Below, piece by piece: positions 25,466 through 33,344 of a DNA stretch of 40,570 nt. Position numbers and translations under genes: made by a program. The number at the start of each line of letters is the position of its first letter. The stretch's first letter is position 1. The notes under the pieces were generated by a model. It was not told the origin of the DNA. It saw nothing but the letters and a program-made list of their open reading frames with translations, and did not search any database. The DNA is from CAZTHL01 sp964613585 (GTDB lineage: Bacteria; Pseudomonadota; Alphaproteobacteria; DSM-16000; Inquilinaceae): assembly GCA_964613585.1 (NCBI GenBank), contig CAZTHL010000029.1:1-40570 (forward strand). Direction: 5' to 3'.

Positions 25466-26971
25466 ATGAGCCTTAAGCGGCGCGCCACCATCGGGGCGAT
25501 CTGGGCTGCGGCCGGAACCTGGGGCCAGCAGGTCATCAATTTTGCTGTGTTCGCGGTGCTGGCCCGGCTGCTTGGGCCGGAGGCCTACGGGCTGGTGGCG
25601 ATGGCCATGGTCGTGGTCCTCGTCGGCAACATCCTGGTGGCTCAGAACGGCTGGCTGGCGGCAATCGTCCAACGCCAGGATCTCCGGCCGGAGCATCTCG
25701 ACAGCGTGTTCTGGGCGCTGCTCGGCTTCGCGGTCGGCCTGACCGCGCTCGTGGCGGCAAGCGCGCCTTTGCTGGCCTTCGTCTATGGCGAGCCGGTCGT
25801 CTCGACCCTCGTCCTGTCGCTCGCTCCCATCGTGGTGCTGCACGCCCTGGGCGCGATCCCCGAGGCGCTGTTTCGTCGAGAGCTGCGCTTTCGCGTCATT
25901 GCCGTACGGGGCATGGTGGCCATCGTCTGCGGCGGGGTCGTCGGCATCGTCATGGCCTACCAGGGCTACGGCGTGTGGGCGTTGGTCGGCAATCAGCTGG
26001 TTCAGCGGCTGGTCGGAACCGGGCTCATGATGATCCATCCCTGGCGGCCGTCGGCGCGCTTCTCCTGGACCCACCTGAAGCAGCTGAACGCCTTCGGCCT
26101 CAACGTCATGGGCCTGAACGGGCTGCATCTGGCGGACACCTTGATCGCCCGGCTCATGATCGGCGGCCTTCTCGGGCCGGTCTACCTCGGCTTCTTCCTG
26201 CTTGGCTGGCGCTTGCAGGAGCTCGCCAACAACCTCTTCGTCAACTCCTTTGCCCGGGTCACCATGCCCATGTTCGCGCAGGTGCAGGGCGACCTGGACA
26301 AGGCGCGGGAAGGCTTGAGAACGTCGGTGCAGATGTGCTCGCTGATCGCGGTGCCAAGCGTCCTCGGCCTGCTTGTGGTGGCGCCCGAGTTGGTGCCGGC
26401 CGTGTTCGGTGAGCAATGGCGGCCGGCGGTGCCGGTCGTCCAGGTGCTGATGCTCATGAGCCTGCTGTCGCCGTTCATGATGCTCAGCGGGTCGCTTATC
26501 AAGGGCTTCGGCCATCCGCGCCGCATCCTGATCCTGACGCTGATCGGCTCCGTCTTTGTCTGGATCCTTGTGCCTTTGGCAGCCATAGTCGGCATCGTCA
26601 CGGTGGCCGCGGTCTTCCTGGCACGACGCTACCTCGTCATGTTTCCCCTCGTCGTGCTTCTCGTGAAGCGGCTGATCGTGCTCTCCGCCGCCCGCCAGAT
26701 CGCGCCCTTGCTGCCGATCCTGGGCGCCGGTCTCGTCATGGCGGCGGCGGTGACGGGATTCCGCCACCTTGCCGGTCCTCATCTCGGAGACGCCGAGCTG
26801 CTGGCCGGCGCGGTCGGCGTCGGGGTTGTCGCCTATGCCCTCGCGGTTCTGGCCCTTGGCCGGCAGGTGGCGCGGCAAGCCCTCGACCTCATCAGCAAGA
26901 GTCGGCGCCAGCGATCGGGCGCCGGAGGCCCACCCCTCTCGATGGCGGACAAGACAGCCTCCGCAGGCTGA
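25466..26971 (+). CDS. Wzx-type polysaccharide flippase (MOP superfamily)
   Basis: A 501-residue membrane protein with 12 to 14 predicted spans. It begins with SLKRRATIGAIWAAAGTWGQQVINF and ARLLGPEAYGLVAMAMVVV, the standard start of WzxC/ExoT-like members of the MOP exporter superfamily. Those proteins flip undecaprenyl-diphosphate-linked repeat units across the inner membrane. The AQNGWLAAIVQR segment and FGLNVMGLNGLHLADTLIA also fit this branch, and the C-terminus is a charged cytoplasmic tail. CGGAG lies five bases before the ATG. The gene is divergent from GT4 copy 1, and the cyclase-like gene follows 164 bases later. With the Wzy, Wzc and WcaJ homologues it completes a Wzx/Wzy-dependent assembly line. 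Confidence 0.93.
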   Translation: MSLKRRATIGAIWAAAGTWGQQVINFAVFAVLARLLGPEAYGLVAMAMVVVLVGNILVAQNGWLAAIVQRQDLRPEHLDSVFWALLGFAVGLTALVAASAPLLAFVYGEPVVSTLVLSLAPIVVLHALGAIPEALFRRELRFRVIAVRGMVAIVCGGVVGIVMAYQGYGVWALVGNQLVQRLVGTGLMMIHPWRPSARFSWTHLKQLNAFGLNVMGLNGLHLADTLIARLMIGGLLGPVYLGFFLLGWRLQELANNLFVNSFARVTMPMFAQVQGDLDKAREGLRTSVQMCSLIAVPSVLGLLVVAPELVPAVFGEQWRPAVPVVQVLMLMSLLSPFMMLSGSLIKGFGHPRRILILTLIGSVFVWILVPLAAIVGIVTVAAVFLARRYLVMFPLVVLLVKRLIVLSAARQIAPLLPILGAGLVMAAAVTGFRHLAGPHLGDAELLAGAVGVGVVAYALAVLALGRQVARQALDLISKSRRQRSGAGGPPLSMADKTASAG

Positions 26972-27135
26972 CCGGTCGGCGATCTCCGGCCGGTGGAGGT
27001 GCTCAAGGGCCGGGCTCGCCACGCTCTGAAGCCTGAAACAATTGCGACAGACCAGGGTGATCGGCGACGCCTTGTGGAAAAGCGGCGAGCCTAGGATTTC
27101 CAGGATCGGCAGAAGCCGAGCCGCAGGAGAAATCC

Positions 27136-27789
27136 ATGCTACGGACCATGACCAGGCATGCGAGACGCTGGCTGGGTCGGACCATGGCGCCGGACAAGCC
27201 ATCGCGCCCTGCCCTCCCCGCAGCGTCCGATCGGGATCCGTCGGCTGTGCTGTTCGTGGACATCTGCGACAGCACCCAGCTCTACGACCGCCAGGGCGAC
27301 GAGCTCGCCTTCGCGGCGATCGACCTCCTGCTGAGCTGCTTCGAGGAGGAGATCCGGGGCGGCGGCGGCACCGTGGTCAAGCGCACCGGTGACGGTCTCA
27401 TCGCCACGATTGGGGACGGTGCGGCCGCGATCAGGATGGCGCGAAGGATGCGCAGCTTGGCCGGACAATGGGGGCTGTGCATCCGTGTCGGCGGTCATTT
27501 CGGGATGATCCTGCGCCGCGACGGCGACGTTTACGGCCGGACGGTCCACCTTGCCGCAAGGCTGGAGGCGCTTGCCGGCGCGCAGCAGATCCTGGTGACC
27601 GAGGCGATGGCGGAGAGCCTGCCGTCCAGCGAGCGGGAGCAACTTCGATTTGTCGGCCGCTCGGCCGTCCGTGGCCTGCGCCAGCCGGTCGCCCTGTACG
27701 AGGTTCAATCCGACGGGCCTTCGCTGCTCGCCCCGGGCCTGCCCGCCATGGCCTACGCCGAGCCGTTCTTCGGGTTGGAGTCGGCGTGA
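27136..27789 (+). CDS. Class III adenylate/guanylate cyclase-like protein with an altered active site
   Basis: The 217-residue soluble protein has a class III nucleotide cyclase homology domain from about residue 35 to 195: LFVDICDSTQLYDRQGD with the first metal Asp (42), VVKRTGDGLIATI with the base-selecting Lys (82) and second metal Asp (86), and DVYGRTVHLAARLEALAGAQ. The last block normally reads 'vN.AARL'. Here the transition-state Asn is His138, while the Arg at 142 is kept. The enzyme may therefore be slow, inactive or a nucleotide-binding regulator. No sensor domain or membrane span is present, only a 34-residue basic head. AGGAGA lies five bases before the ATG. Standing in a polysaccharide locus, it could link a cyclic nucleotide signal to polymer synthesis (inference). 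Confidence 0.85.
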   Translation: MLRTMTRHARRWLGRTMAPDKPSRPALPAASDRDPSAVLFVDICDSTQLYDRQGDELAFAAIDLLLSCFEEEIRGGGGTVVKRTGDGLIATIGDGAAAIRMARRMRSLAGQWGLCIRVGGHFGMILRRDGDVYGRTVHLAARLEALAGAQQILVTEAMAESLPSSEREQLRFVGRSAVRGLRQPVALYEVQSDGPSLLAPGLPAMAYAEPFFGLESA

Positions 27790-28030
27790 CCCCCGGCGGC
27801 AGCCCGAGAACCCTCGCGCAACCCTCTGCGACAACCCCATCGGGCGCCGCACTGCACCTTGCCCGCCGCCGTTCGCGCCTTGCCAGCATCGCGAGCCAGC
27901 CCCGAGAGGTGGAGACCACCTTCCGGTGGCGGCCCGGCAAGGCGTGAAGAGGACATATGACCGGGTCAGGAGCGGCGGTGGCGCGGAGTCGAGGAGGTCG
28001 ACGCGGCTGTGGAATGCCAACCCGGCTCGC

Positions 28031-28089
28031 AGCGTTTCCGCCTGGCGCGGGAGCGGGCCGGCGATGCCACCCGGCCCGGAAACGCTTTA
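28031..28089. repeat. Palindromic dispersed repeat, copy B
   Basis: A short form of about 59 bases with perfect 10-base inverted ends (AGCGTTTCCG at 28031-28040 and CGGAAACGCT at 28077-28086). It lies in the 297-base gap between the convergent cyclase and PRC-barrel genes. Read on the minus strand its edge is CTAAAGCGTTTCC, whose TAA (28089-28087) is the stop codon of the PRC-barrel gene. The rest of that gap, from 27790, shows no gene. Confidence 0.65.
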
Positions 28090-28842
28090 GCTCCGGTCCC
28101 CCGCCTCGTCTGTATCGGGGCCTGGGTAGATGAAGATCTCGAGCTCGCTGATCTCCTCGGCCGAATAGGGGATCCGATAGACGCCCAGCTCGCGCTGGTC
28201 CCCCGACTGCGCGCCGTCGTAGGGGAAGGCGTACAGGCCAGGGGCGCCGTAGCCCACGTCGGGGCTGACGACCACCGCCCGCACCGCCATGGTCTCGCGG
28301 TCGATGATCGCGTCACGGACCCAGCCGTATGGGATCTCGCCCAGATACGCGTAATCGTTCAGCAGCCGACTGATCCGCCATGGGCTGCCCTCGACCGGCT
28401 CGTCCTCGGCGATGGGCTGGCCCCGAAACAGGCTGTACTGCGGATCGTCGACGTCGATGGTCTCGGGGATTGGAACGACGATCCGACTGGGCTCCTCGAA
28501 GCGGGCGGCCTCCGCCGGATAGGCAAAGGTGGCATCGCCGATGTCAAGAAAGCCGCCCGACTCGATGACCAGCGTGGTGACCCTGCCATCGGCCGACACG
28601 ATGAGATCCTCGATCTCGCCGACGGCATCGCCCGCCTCGTTGTGGACCTCGGCCTCCTCGATAAGCTCCTCGGCGCTCAAGCCGTCGCGCAGATCGTCGT
28701 AGGTCCATTCCGTCGCCGGCAGGATGTCCACCGTCAGGGAATCGAGGCTTTGGTCCGTCGTGCCCGTCTCGTCCTGGGCGCCGGCGGGCACGCCCAGAAA
28801 GACCAGGCCGATACCGGTCAGCAGCACGGTTTGGCGCAACAT
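28087..28842 (-). CDS. Exported PRC-barrel domain protein
   Basis: The 251-residue protein starts with a clear Sec signal (MLRQTVLLTGIGLVFLGVPAGAQ) and holds two PRC-barrel-like units. The first is near 60-115 (AEVHNEAGDAVGEIEDLIVSADGRVTTLVIE in outline) and the second near 155-215 (YGWVRDAIIDRETMAVRAVVV in outline). PRC barrels are small beta domains found in the photosynthetic reaction centre H subunit and RimM, and in many exported alphaproteobacterial proteins of unknown job. The protein is very acidic. A perfect AAAGGAGG lies seven bases before the ATG, so strong translation is likely. It is downstream of GT4 copy 2 on the same strand, with repeat copy C between them. Its stop codon lies in repeat copy B. 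Function unknown; a periplasmic stress or envelope role is only a guess. Confidence 0.82.
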   Translation of the reverse strand: MLRQTVLLTGIGLVFLGVPAGAQDETGTTDQSLDSLTVDILPATEWTYDDLRDGLSAEELIEEAEVHNEAGDAVGEIEDLIVSADGRVTTLVIESGGFLDIGDATFAYPAEAARFEEPSRIVVPIPETIDVDDPQYSLFRGQPIAEDEPVEGSPWRISRLLNDYAYLGEIPYGWVRDAIIDRETMAVRAVVVSPDVGYGAPGLYAFPYDGAQSGDQRELGVYRIPYSAEEISELEIFIYPGPDTDEAGDRS

Positions 28843-28893
28843 CTGGTGGCCTCCTTTCGATTGGTGGCGTCGTCCAGAACGGGAACCGCCGGC

Positions 28894-29032
28894 AAGCGTT
28901 CCGAGCCGATCGGCTGTCGCGGTGGTTTGGCCACGGCGGGACGGGCAGGACGCCGATGGCTCCCGGTCGTCCGCGCACCCCGTCGCGTGTGTCCGGCCGC
29001 GACGGCGATGCCAGTTCAGCCGGAAACGCTCT
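28894..29032. repeat. Palindromic dispersed repeat, copy C (degenerate left end)
   Basis: The right end CGGAAACGCTCT (29021-29032), preceded by ATGCCAGTTCAGC, matches the other copies. The left end AAGCGTTCCG (28894-28903) has lost one T. The element of about 139 bases sits between GT4 copy 2 and the PRC-barrel gene. The right-arm sequence (read in reverse, GAGCGTTTCCGGCTGAAC) is the best conserved part of the family. Confidence 0.5.
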
Positions 29033-29072
29033 CGGGCCGACCTGGGGCGAGGGTCCGAGGCGGCCTTGCCGG

Positions 29073-30320
29073 TCAGGTGCTCCGCGCCGACGGTGTCGAG
29101 GCAAGCTTGTGCTTGGCCCGCGGCTGCGGAATGCGCGCTTGTCGCGCTTCGCGATAGATGTCGATCAGGTTCCGGTAGGCGGCCCGCGCGGTGAAATGTC
29201 TCTCGTATCGCCTGCGCGCCTGCCGGCGCATGCGTCCGAGCCGCTCCCCATCCGCGTGGAGGCCGGTGACGGCTGCGCCCAGGGCGGCGGCATCCCGGGG
29301 AGGAAAGAGCAGCCCGGTCACCTGATCCTCGACGATCGATGGCAGGCTGCCGAGATCGCTGGCGATCACCGGCAGCCCGGTGGCGAAGCCCTCCGCAATG
29401 ACCATGGGAAAGCCCTCGAAGCAATGCGAGGGCACGATCAGCATGCTGGCGTCCTTGTACAGGGCGGTCAGCCGGTCCCGCCTCAAGGGACCGAGCCATT
29501 GCACCATCTCGAGGCGGGAGGCGAGGTCGCGCACCTCGCCCGCCATGGGTCCGTCTCCGGCGATGCGCAGAGGAACGGTCGGGCAATGGTGTGACCAAGC
29601 CCTGATCAAGGTGTCGATGCCCTTCTCCGAGGACAGCCGGCCGACGAACAGGGCATAGCCTCCTTGCCCGGCGCCCTCACCGGGGTCGGGGTCGACGAAG
29701 TTCGGCTTGACCGACACCTTCTCGGCGGGAAGCCCGGCATCGAGCATCTTGCCTCGCGAAAATTCCGTCAGGGTGATGTACCGGTCCACGGCCCTTTGCC
29801 AGGTTCCCAGCGCCTGGTGGCCGGCCAGCATGACGGCGATGGTGGCGCTGGCCGCCCGGTCCTGCCGATAGCAGCGGTGGCGGATGGCCGGCCACGGAAG
29901 GCGCTTGCCAAGGCAATCCTCACAGACCTGACCGTTGCGCAGGAACAACGCGCCCGCGCAAGCCAAACGATAGTTGTGCAGAGTCTGAACAACCGATGCC
30001 CCTGCTCGATGCGAGGCGTAATAGCCAGAAGGCGAGACGAGGGGGAGGGTGTTATGAAAATGGACGATATCCGCCTGCATGTCAGCGGCGGCTCTCTGGA
30101 TCTCAGCATAGCTTTGCCGGCTCCACAAGGTCGCTGAGGCCAAGCTTAGCTTGCTCATGGCGTCGATCTGGCGATTATGAAGAGTATATGTCTCGACGTG
30201 ATGGCCGTTCTGGCGAAGAAGATCAGTCTCTGCGACGAAAACCTGGTCCTCGCCGCCCGGATATTGATAGAAGTTGTGAACCATTAGGATCCGAAGGTCT
30301 TTGCTGTCGGCCACGGTCAT
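29073..30320 (-). CDS. Family 4 glycosyltransferase (copy 2)
   Basis: The 415-residue GT-B enzyme is a close paralogue of the product of 24081-25280: LRILMVHNFYQYPGGEDQVF, HFHNTLPLVSP, TLHNYRLAC, CEDC, VKPNFVDPDPG, FVGRLSSEKGIDTLI, RIAGDGPM and EGFPMVIAEGFATGLPVIAS all line up without large gaps. It has an extra C-terminal basic tail (RQARIPQPRAKHKLAS). The ATG at 30320 is chosen because it gives the same short lead before the first strand as the paralogue; an ATG at 30404 would add 28 residues without counterpart. The Shine-Dalgarno is weak (AGGA about twelve bases away). The gene lies upstream of the PRC-barrel gene on the same strand. The pair likely adds similar or identical sugars at two positions. 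Donor unknown. Confidence 0.92.
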   Translation of the reverse strand: MTVADSKDLRILMVHNFYQYPGGEDQVFVAETDLLRQNGHHVETYTLHNRQIDAMSKLSLASATLWSRQSYAEIQRAAADMQADIVHFHNTLPLVSPSGYYASHRAGASVVQTLHNYRLACAGALFLRNGQVCEDCLGKRLPWPAIRHRCYRQDRAASATIAVMLAGHQALGTWQRAVDRYITLTEFSRGKMLDAGLPAEKVSVKPNFVDPDPGEGAGQGGYALFVGRLSSEKGIDTLIRAWSHHCPTVPLRIAGDGPMAGEVRDLASRLEMVQWLGPLRRDRLTALYKDASMLIVPSHCFEGFPMVIAEGFATGLPVIASDLGSLPSIVEDQVTGLLFPPRDAAALGAAVTGLHADGERLGRMRRQARRRYERHFTARAAYRNLIDIYREARQARIPQPRAKHKLASTPSARST

Positions 30321-30939
30321 GACAATCTCTGATCCTGAGGGCGATCCCCGGTATCGGGCAATAACACGCGGCGAAAGAAATCCTGCTGTGGCCGAATGTT
30401 CCATCCCTTATTCCCATGAATACCAGAAAGATCATGCAAAAGACTTAATGAATCGGCAGGCTCCTTATAGAAAAGCGCGCCTTATCCATCCCGCTTTAGG
30501 TGTATGCGTAAACGCCGAACAGTCTGGTGCGTCGGGGTCCTTCGCGGCTCCCGTGAGGTGCCCCGCTGGCGCCGCCGCAAGCACCCTCGACCGCTGCCCG
30601 TCCCCTTCCCCCGCGGAGTGCCGCGCAGGGCATGCAAGGATCTTGGTGGGAAGATCATTCAGCGGCATCGCCATGCAGCGTCCGAGACCGGGATGCGCGT
30701 CACGGGGGACCGACCCGCGCCTGTCATGGCCCGTGTCGGAGCGAGGCAGGGCCAGGAACCGATCGAGGGCCGCGTTCCGGGCCCATGGCGAAGGATGCTT
30801 CTCGAAAGGATGGCGAACCTGCCGACCAAGAGCGTTTGCAGCCGCTGACGCTTCGGGCATTGTCGTGCTCTCTCGTTCCCGGCCGCAGCGGCCTTGACCC
30901 GTCCGAGGGGTCCGGCTCGCTCCCGCAAGGGTGAATTCG
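30321..30939. other. Divergent gap between GT4 copy 2 and the malic enzyme gene
   Basis: No gene is supported in these 619 bases. The first 200 or so are AT-richer, fitting a promoter for the minus-strand GT4 gene, though no box pair is convincing. The rest is GC-rich with open frames on both strands that lack start sites. GAGCGTTTGCAGC at 30830 faintly recalls the dispersed repeat but has no matching second end. This gap marks the right boundary of the polysaccharide locus. Confidence 0.5.
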
Positions 30940-33222
30940 ATGAACGACAGCTCGCCGAACCGCGGCCTCTCTCTTGATGCCGAGGCGCTGCAGATGCACG
31001 CCTCCGGCCGCCCTGGAAAACTCGAGATAACCGCCACCAAGCCGCTGACCACCCAGCGCGATCTGGCGCTGGCCTACTCGCCGGGGGTCGCCGCGCCCTG
31101 CCTGCGCATACGCGACGAGCCGATGAGCGTGTACGACTACACGGCCAAGGGCAACCTCGTGGCGATCATCTCCAACGGCACCGCGGTCCTGGGGCTGGGT
31201 GACCTCGGGGCGATGGCCTCGAAGCCGGTGATGGAAGGCAAGGCGGTCCTGTTCAAGCGCTTCGCCGATGTCGACGGCATCGACCTCGAGGTCGACACCC
31301 GCGACGTCGACGAGTTCGTGAACGGTGTCCGCCTGCTGGGCCCTTCCTTTGGCGGCATCAATCTCGAGGACATCAAGGCGCCGGACTGCTTCATCATCGA
31401 GGCCCGCCTGCGGGAGCTGCTCGACATCCCGGTCTTCCACGATGATCAGCACGGCACCGCGATCATCGCCGCGGCGGGTCTGATCAACGCGCTCGAGCTG
31501 ACCGGGCGCCGTATCGAGGATGTGCGCATGGTGGTGAACGGCGCAGGCGCGGCGGCGATCGCCTGCGTCGAGCTGTTCAAGTCCCTGGGCCTGCCGCATC
31601 AGAACGTGCTTCTGTGCGACACACGCGGCGTTGTCCATCGGGGCCGCGAGGCCGGCATGAACCCGTGGAAGGCGGCGCACGCCGTGGACAGCCAGGCGCG
31701 CACCCTGGCGGAAGCGCTCGAAGGGGCGGACGTGTTCGTCGGCCTGTCGGTCAAGGGCGCGGTCGATCGGGCCATGGTCGACAGCATGGCCGACCGTCCG
31801 ATCGTCTTCGCCCTGGCCAATCCCGATCCGGAGATCACCCCCGAAGCGGTGCTGGAGGTTCGCCCGGACGCCATCATCGCCACCGGCCGGTCCGACTATC
31901 CGAACCAGGTCAACAATGTGCTCGGCTTTCCGTACATCTTCCGGGGCGCCCTCGACGTCAAAGCGCGCACCATCAACGAGGAGATGAAGGTGGCTGCCGC
32001 GCATGCCATCGCCGATCTCGCCCGGGAGGACGTTCCCGAAGAGGTTGAGGCGGCGTATCCGGGCCGACGACTGAGCTTCGGACCCGAATACGTCATCCCC
32101 GTGCCGTTCGATCCGCGTCTGATCGTCGCCGTGCCGCCGGCCGTGGCCCGCGCCGCGGCGGCGACCGGCGTCGCGCGCCGGCCGATCGCGGACATGGACG
32201 GGTACCGCCAGCAGTTGCGCTCGCGCCTCGACCCGACGGCCAACAGCATGCAGCTCATGGTTCAGCAGGTCATGGCCTCGCCGCGCCGGGTGGTGTTCGC
32301 CGAAGGCGAGCAGGAGCGCTCCATCCGGGCGGCGATCGCCTTCAAGACGGCCGGCTACGGCACCCCGGTCCTGGTCGGCCAAATCGACACGATCCGCGAG
32401 AAGATGGCGCAGCTCGGCCTGGACCACCCGGACCTGGAGATCCAGAACGCCGCGGTCTCGGCCGAGCGCCGCGACCGCTACCAGGAATTCGTCTATGCGC
32501 GTCTGCAGCGGCGCGGCTTTCTTCAGCGCGATTGCCAGCGCATGATCAACCAGAACCGCAACGTCTTCGCCGCCTGCATGGTGGCGCACGGCGACGCGGA
32601 TGCCATGGTGACCGGCTTGACCCGAAGCTTCACCGCCTGCTTCCAGGACATCGGGCGGGTGCTCGATCCGCGGCCCGGGCGCACCCTGTTTGGCCTCAGC
32701 CTGGTGGTCGCGCGCGGGCGCACCGTGCTGATCGCCGACACGACGGTGAACGAGCGCCCGGCTCCGGAGCAGCTCGTCGACATCGTGAGGCAGAGCGCGG
32801 CAAAGGCGCGGCAGCTCGGTCAGGAGCCGCGGGTGGCGCTGCTGTCCTACTCGAACTTCGGCCAGCCCCTGCACGAGCATGCCGAGCGGCTGCGCCAGAC
32901 CGTGCAGCTGCTTGAGCAGCAGCCGGTCGACTTCGAGTTTGACGGGGAAATGAGCGCGGAAGTGGCGCTGAACGGCGAGATGATGCGCCGGCTGTATCCT
33001 TTCTGCCGGCTGTCGGGGCCGGCCAATGTGCTGATCATGCCCGGTCTGCATGCTGCGGACATCGCCGCCAAGCTGCTGCACACGATCGGCGGTGCCTCGC
33101 TCATCGGACCTCTGCTGCTCGGGCTGGAGAAGCCGGTCGAGATCGTGCCGATGGGCGCGACGGCGGGCGAGCTGGTAACGGCAGCGGCGCTCGGCGTTCA
33201 CGAGGCCATCGTGCAGGGGTAG
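30940..33222 (+). CDS. maeB: NADP-type malic enzyme with phosphotransacetylase-like C-terminal domain
   Basis: The 760-residue protein has the MaeB layout, close to the 759 residues of the E. coli enzyme. The malic enzyme part (about 1-430) decarboxylates malate to pyruvate with reduction of NADP or NAD. It shows DLALAYSPGVAAPC with the catalytic Tyr (46), EGKAVLFKRFADVDGIDLEVD with the catalytic Lys (101), the metal site NLEDI (141-145) and DDQHGTA (168-174), and the nucleotide site VVNGAGAAAIAC (198-209). The C-terminal part (about 430-760) resembles phosphotransacetylase and in relatives is regulatory (acetyl-CoA inhibition) rather than catalytic. The ATG at 30940 follows AAGG at nine bases; the GTG at 30931 is too close to that site. 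No operon partner is visible. It is a housekeeping gene between the polysaccharide and phosphate regions. Confidence 0.96.
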   Translation: MNDSSPNRGLSLDAEALQMHASGRPGKLEITATKPLTTQRDLALAYSPGVAAPCLRIRDEPMSVYDYTAKGNLVAIISNGTAVLGLGDLGAMASKPVMEGKAVLFKRFADVDGIDLEVDTRDVDEFVNGVRLLGPSFGGINLEDIKAPDCFIIEARLRELLDIPVFHDDQHGTAIIAAAGLINALELTGRRIEDVRMVVNGAGAAAIACVELFKSLGLPHQNVLLCDTRGVVHRGREAGMNPWKAAHAVDSQARTLAEALEGADVFVGLSVKGAVDRAMVDSMADRPIVFALANPDPEITPEAVLEVRPDAIIATGRSDYPNQVNNVLGFPYIFRGALDVKARTINEEMKVAAAHAIADLAREDVPEEVEAAYPGRRLSFGPEYVIPVPFDPRLIVAVPPAVARAAAATGVARRPIADMDGYRQQLRSRLDPTANSMQLMVQQVMASPRRVVFAEGEQERSIRAAIAFKTAGYGTPVLVGQIDTIREKMAQLGLDHPDLEIQNAAVSAERRDRYQEFVYARLQRRGFLQRDCQRMINQNRNVFAACMVAHGDADAMVTGLTRSFTACFQDIGRVLDPRPGRTLFGLSLVVARGRTVLIADTTVNERPAPEQLVDIVRQSAAKARQLGQEPRVALLSYSNFGQPLHEHAERLRQTVQLLEQQPVDFEFDGEMSAEVALNGEMMRRLYPFCRLSGPANVLIMPGLHAADIAAKLLHTIGGASLIGPLLLGLEKPVEIVPMGATAGELVTAAALGVHEAIVQG

Positions 33223-33344
33223 ACTCGGCCGCCTCGGCGAGCGGCTCTGTGTGCCGTTTCTGTGAAAATGTCCTTAGAGCTTAACTTTACCGCACGCGAG
33301 GCCGGCGATACGCCGTAGCGGGAGCCGCAAACGATCCAGACAGC

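Noticed and set aside
30828..30850. Possible fifth copy of the palindromic repeat (GAGCGTTTGCAGC)
   Set aside because: Only one imperfect end is present and no matching inverted end lies within 150 bases.
30724..33201. A continuous open frame of 825 codons on the strand opposite maeB, and similar long antisense frames opposite the flippase, wzc-like, pstC and AP-superfamily genes
   Set aside because: They mirror well-supported genes in GC-rich DNA, have His/Arg/Gln-rich composition without known motifs and lack ribosome-binding sites.
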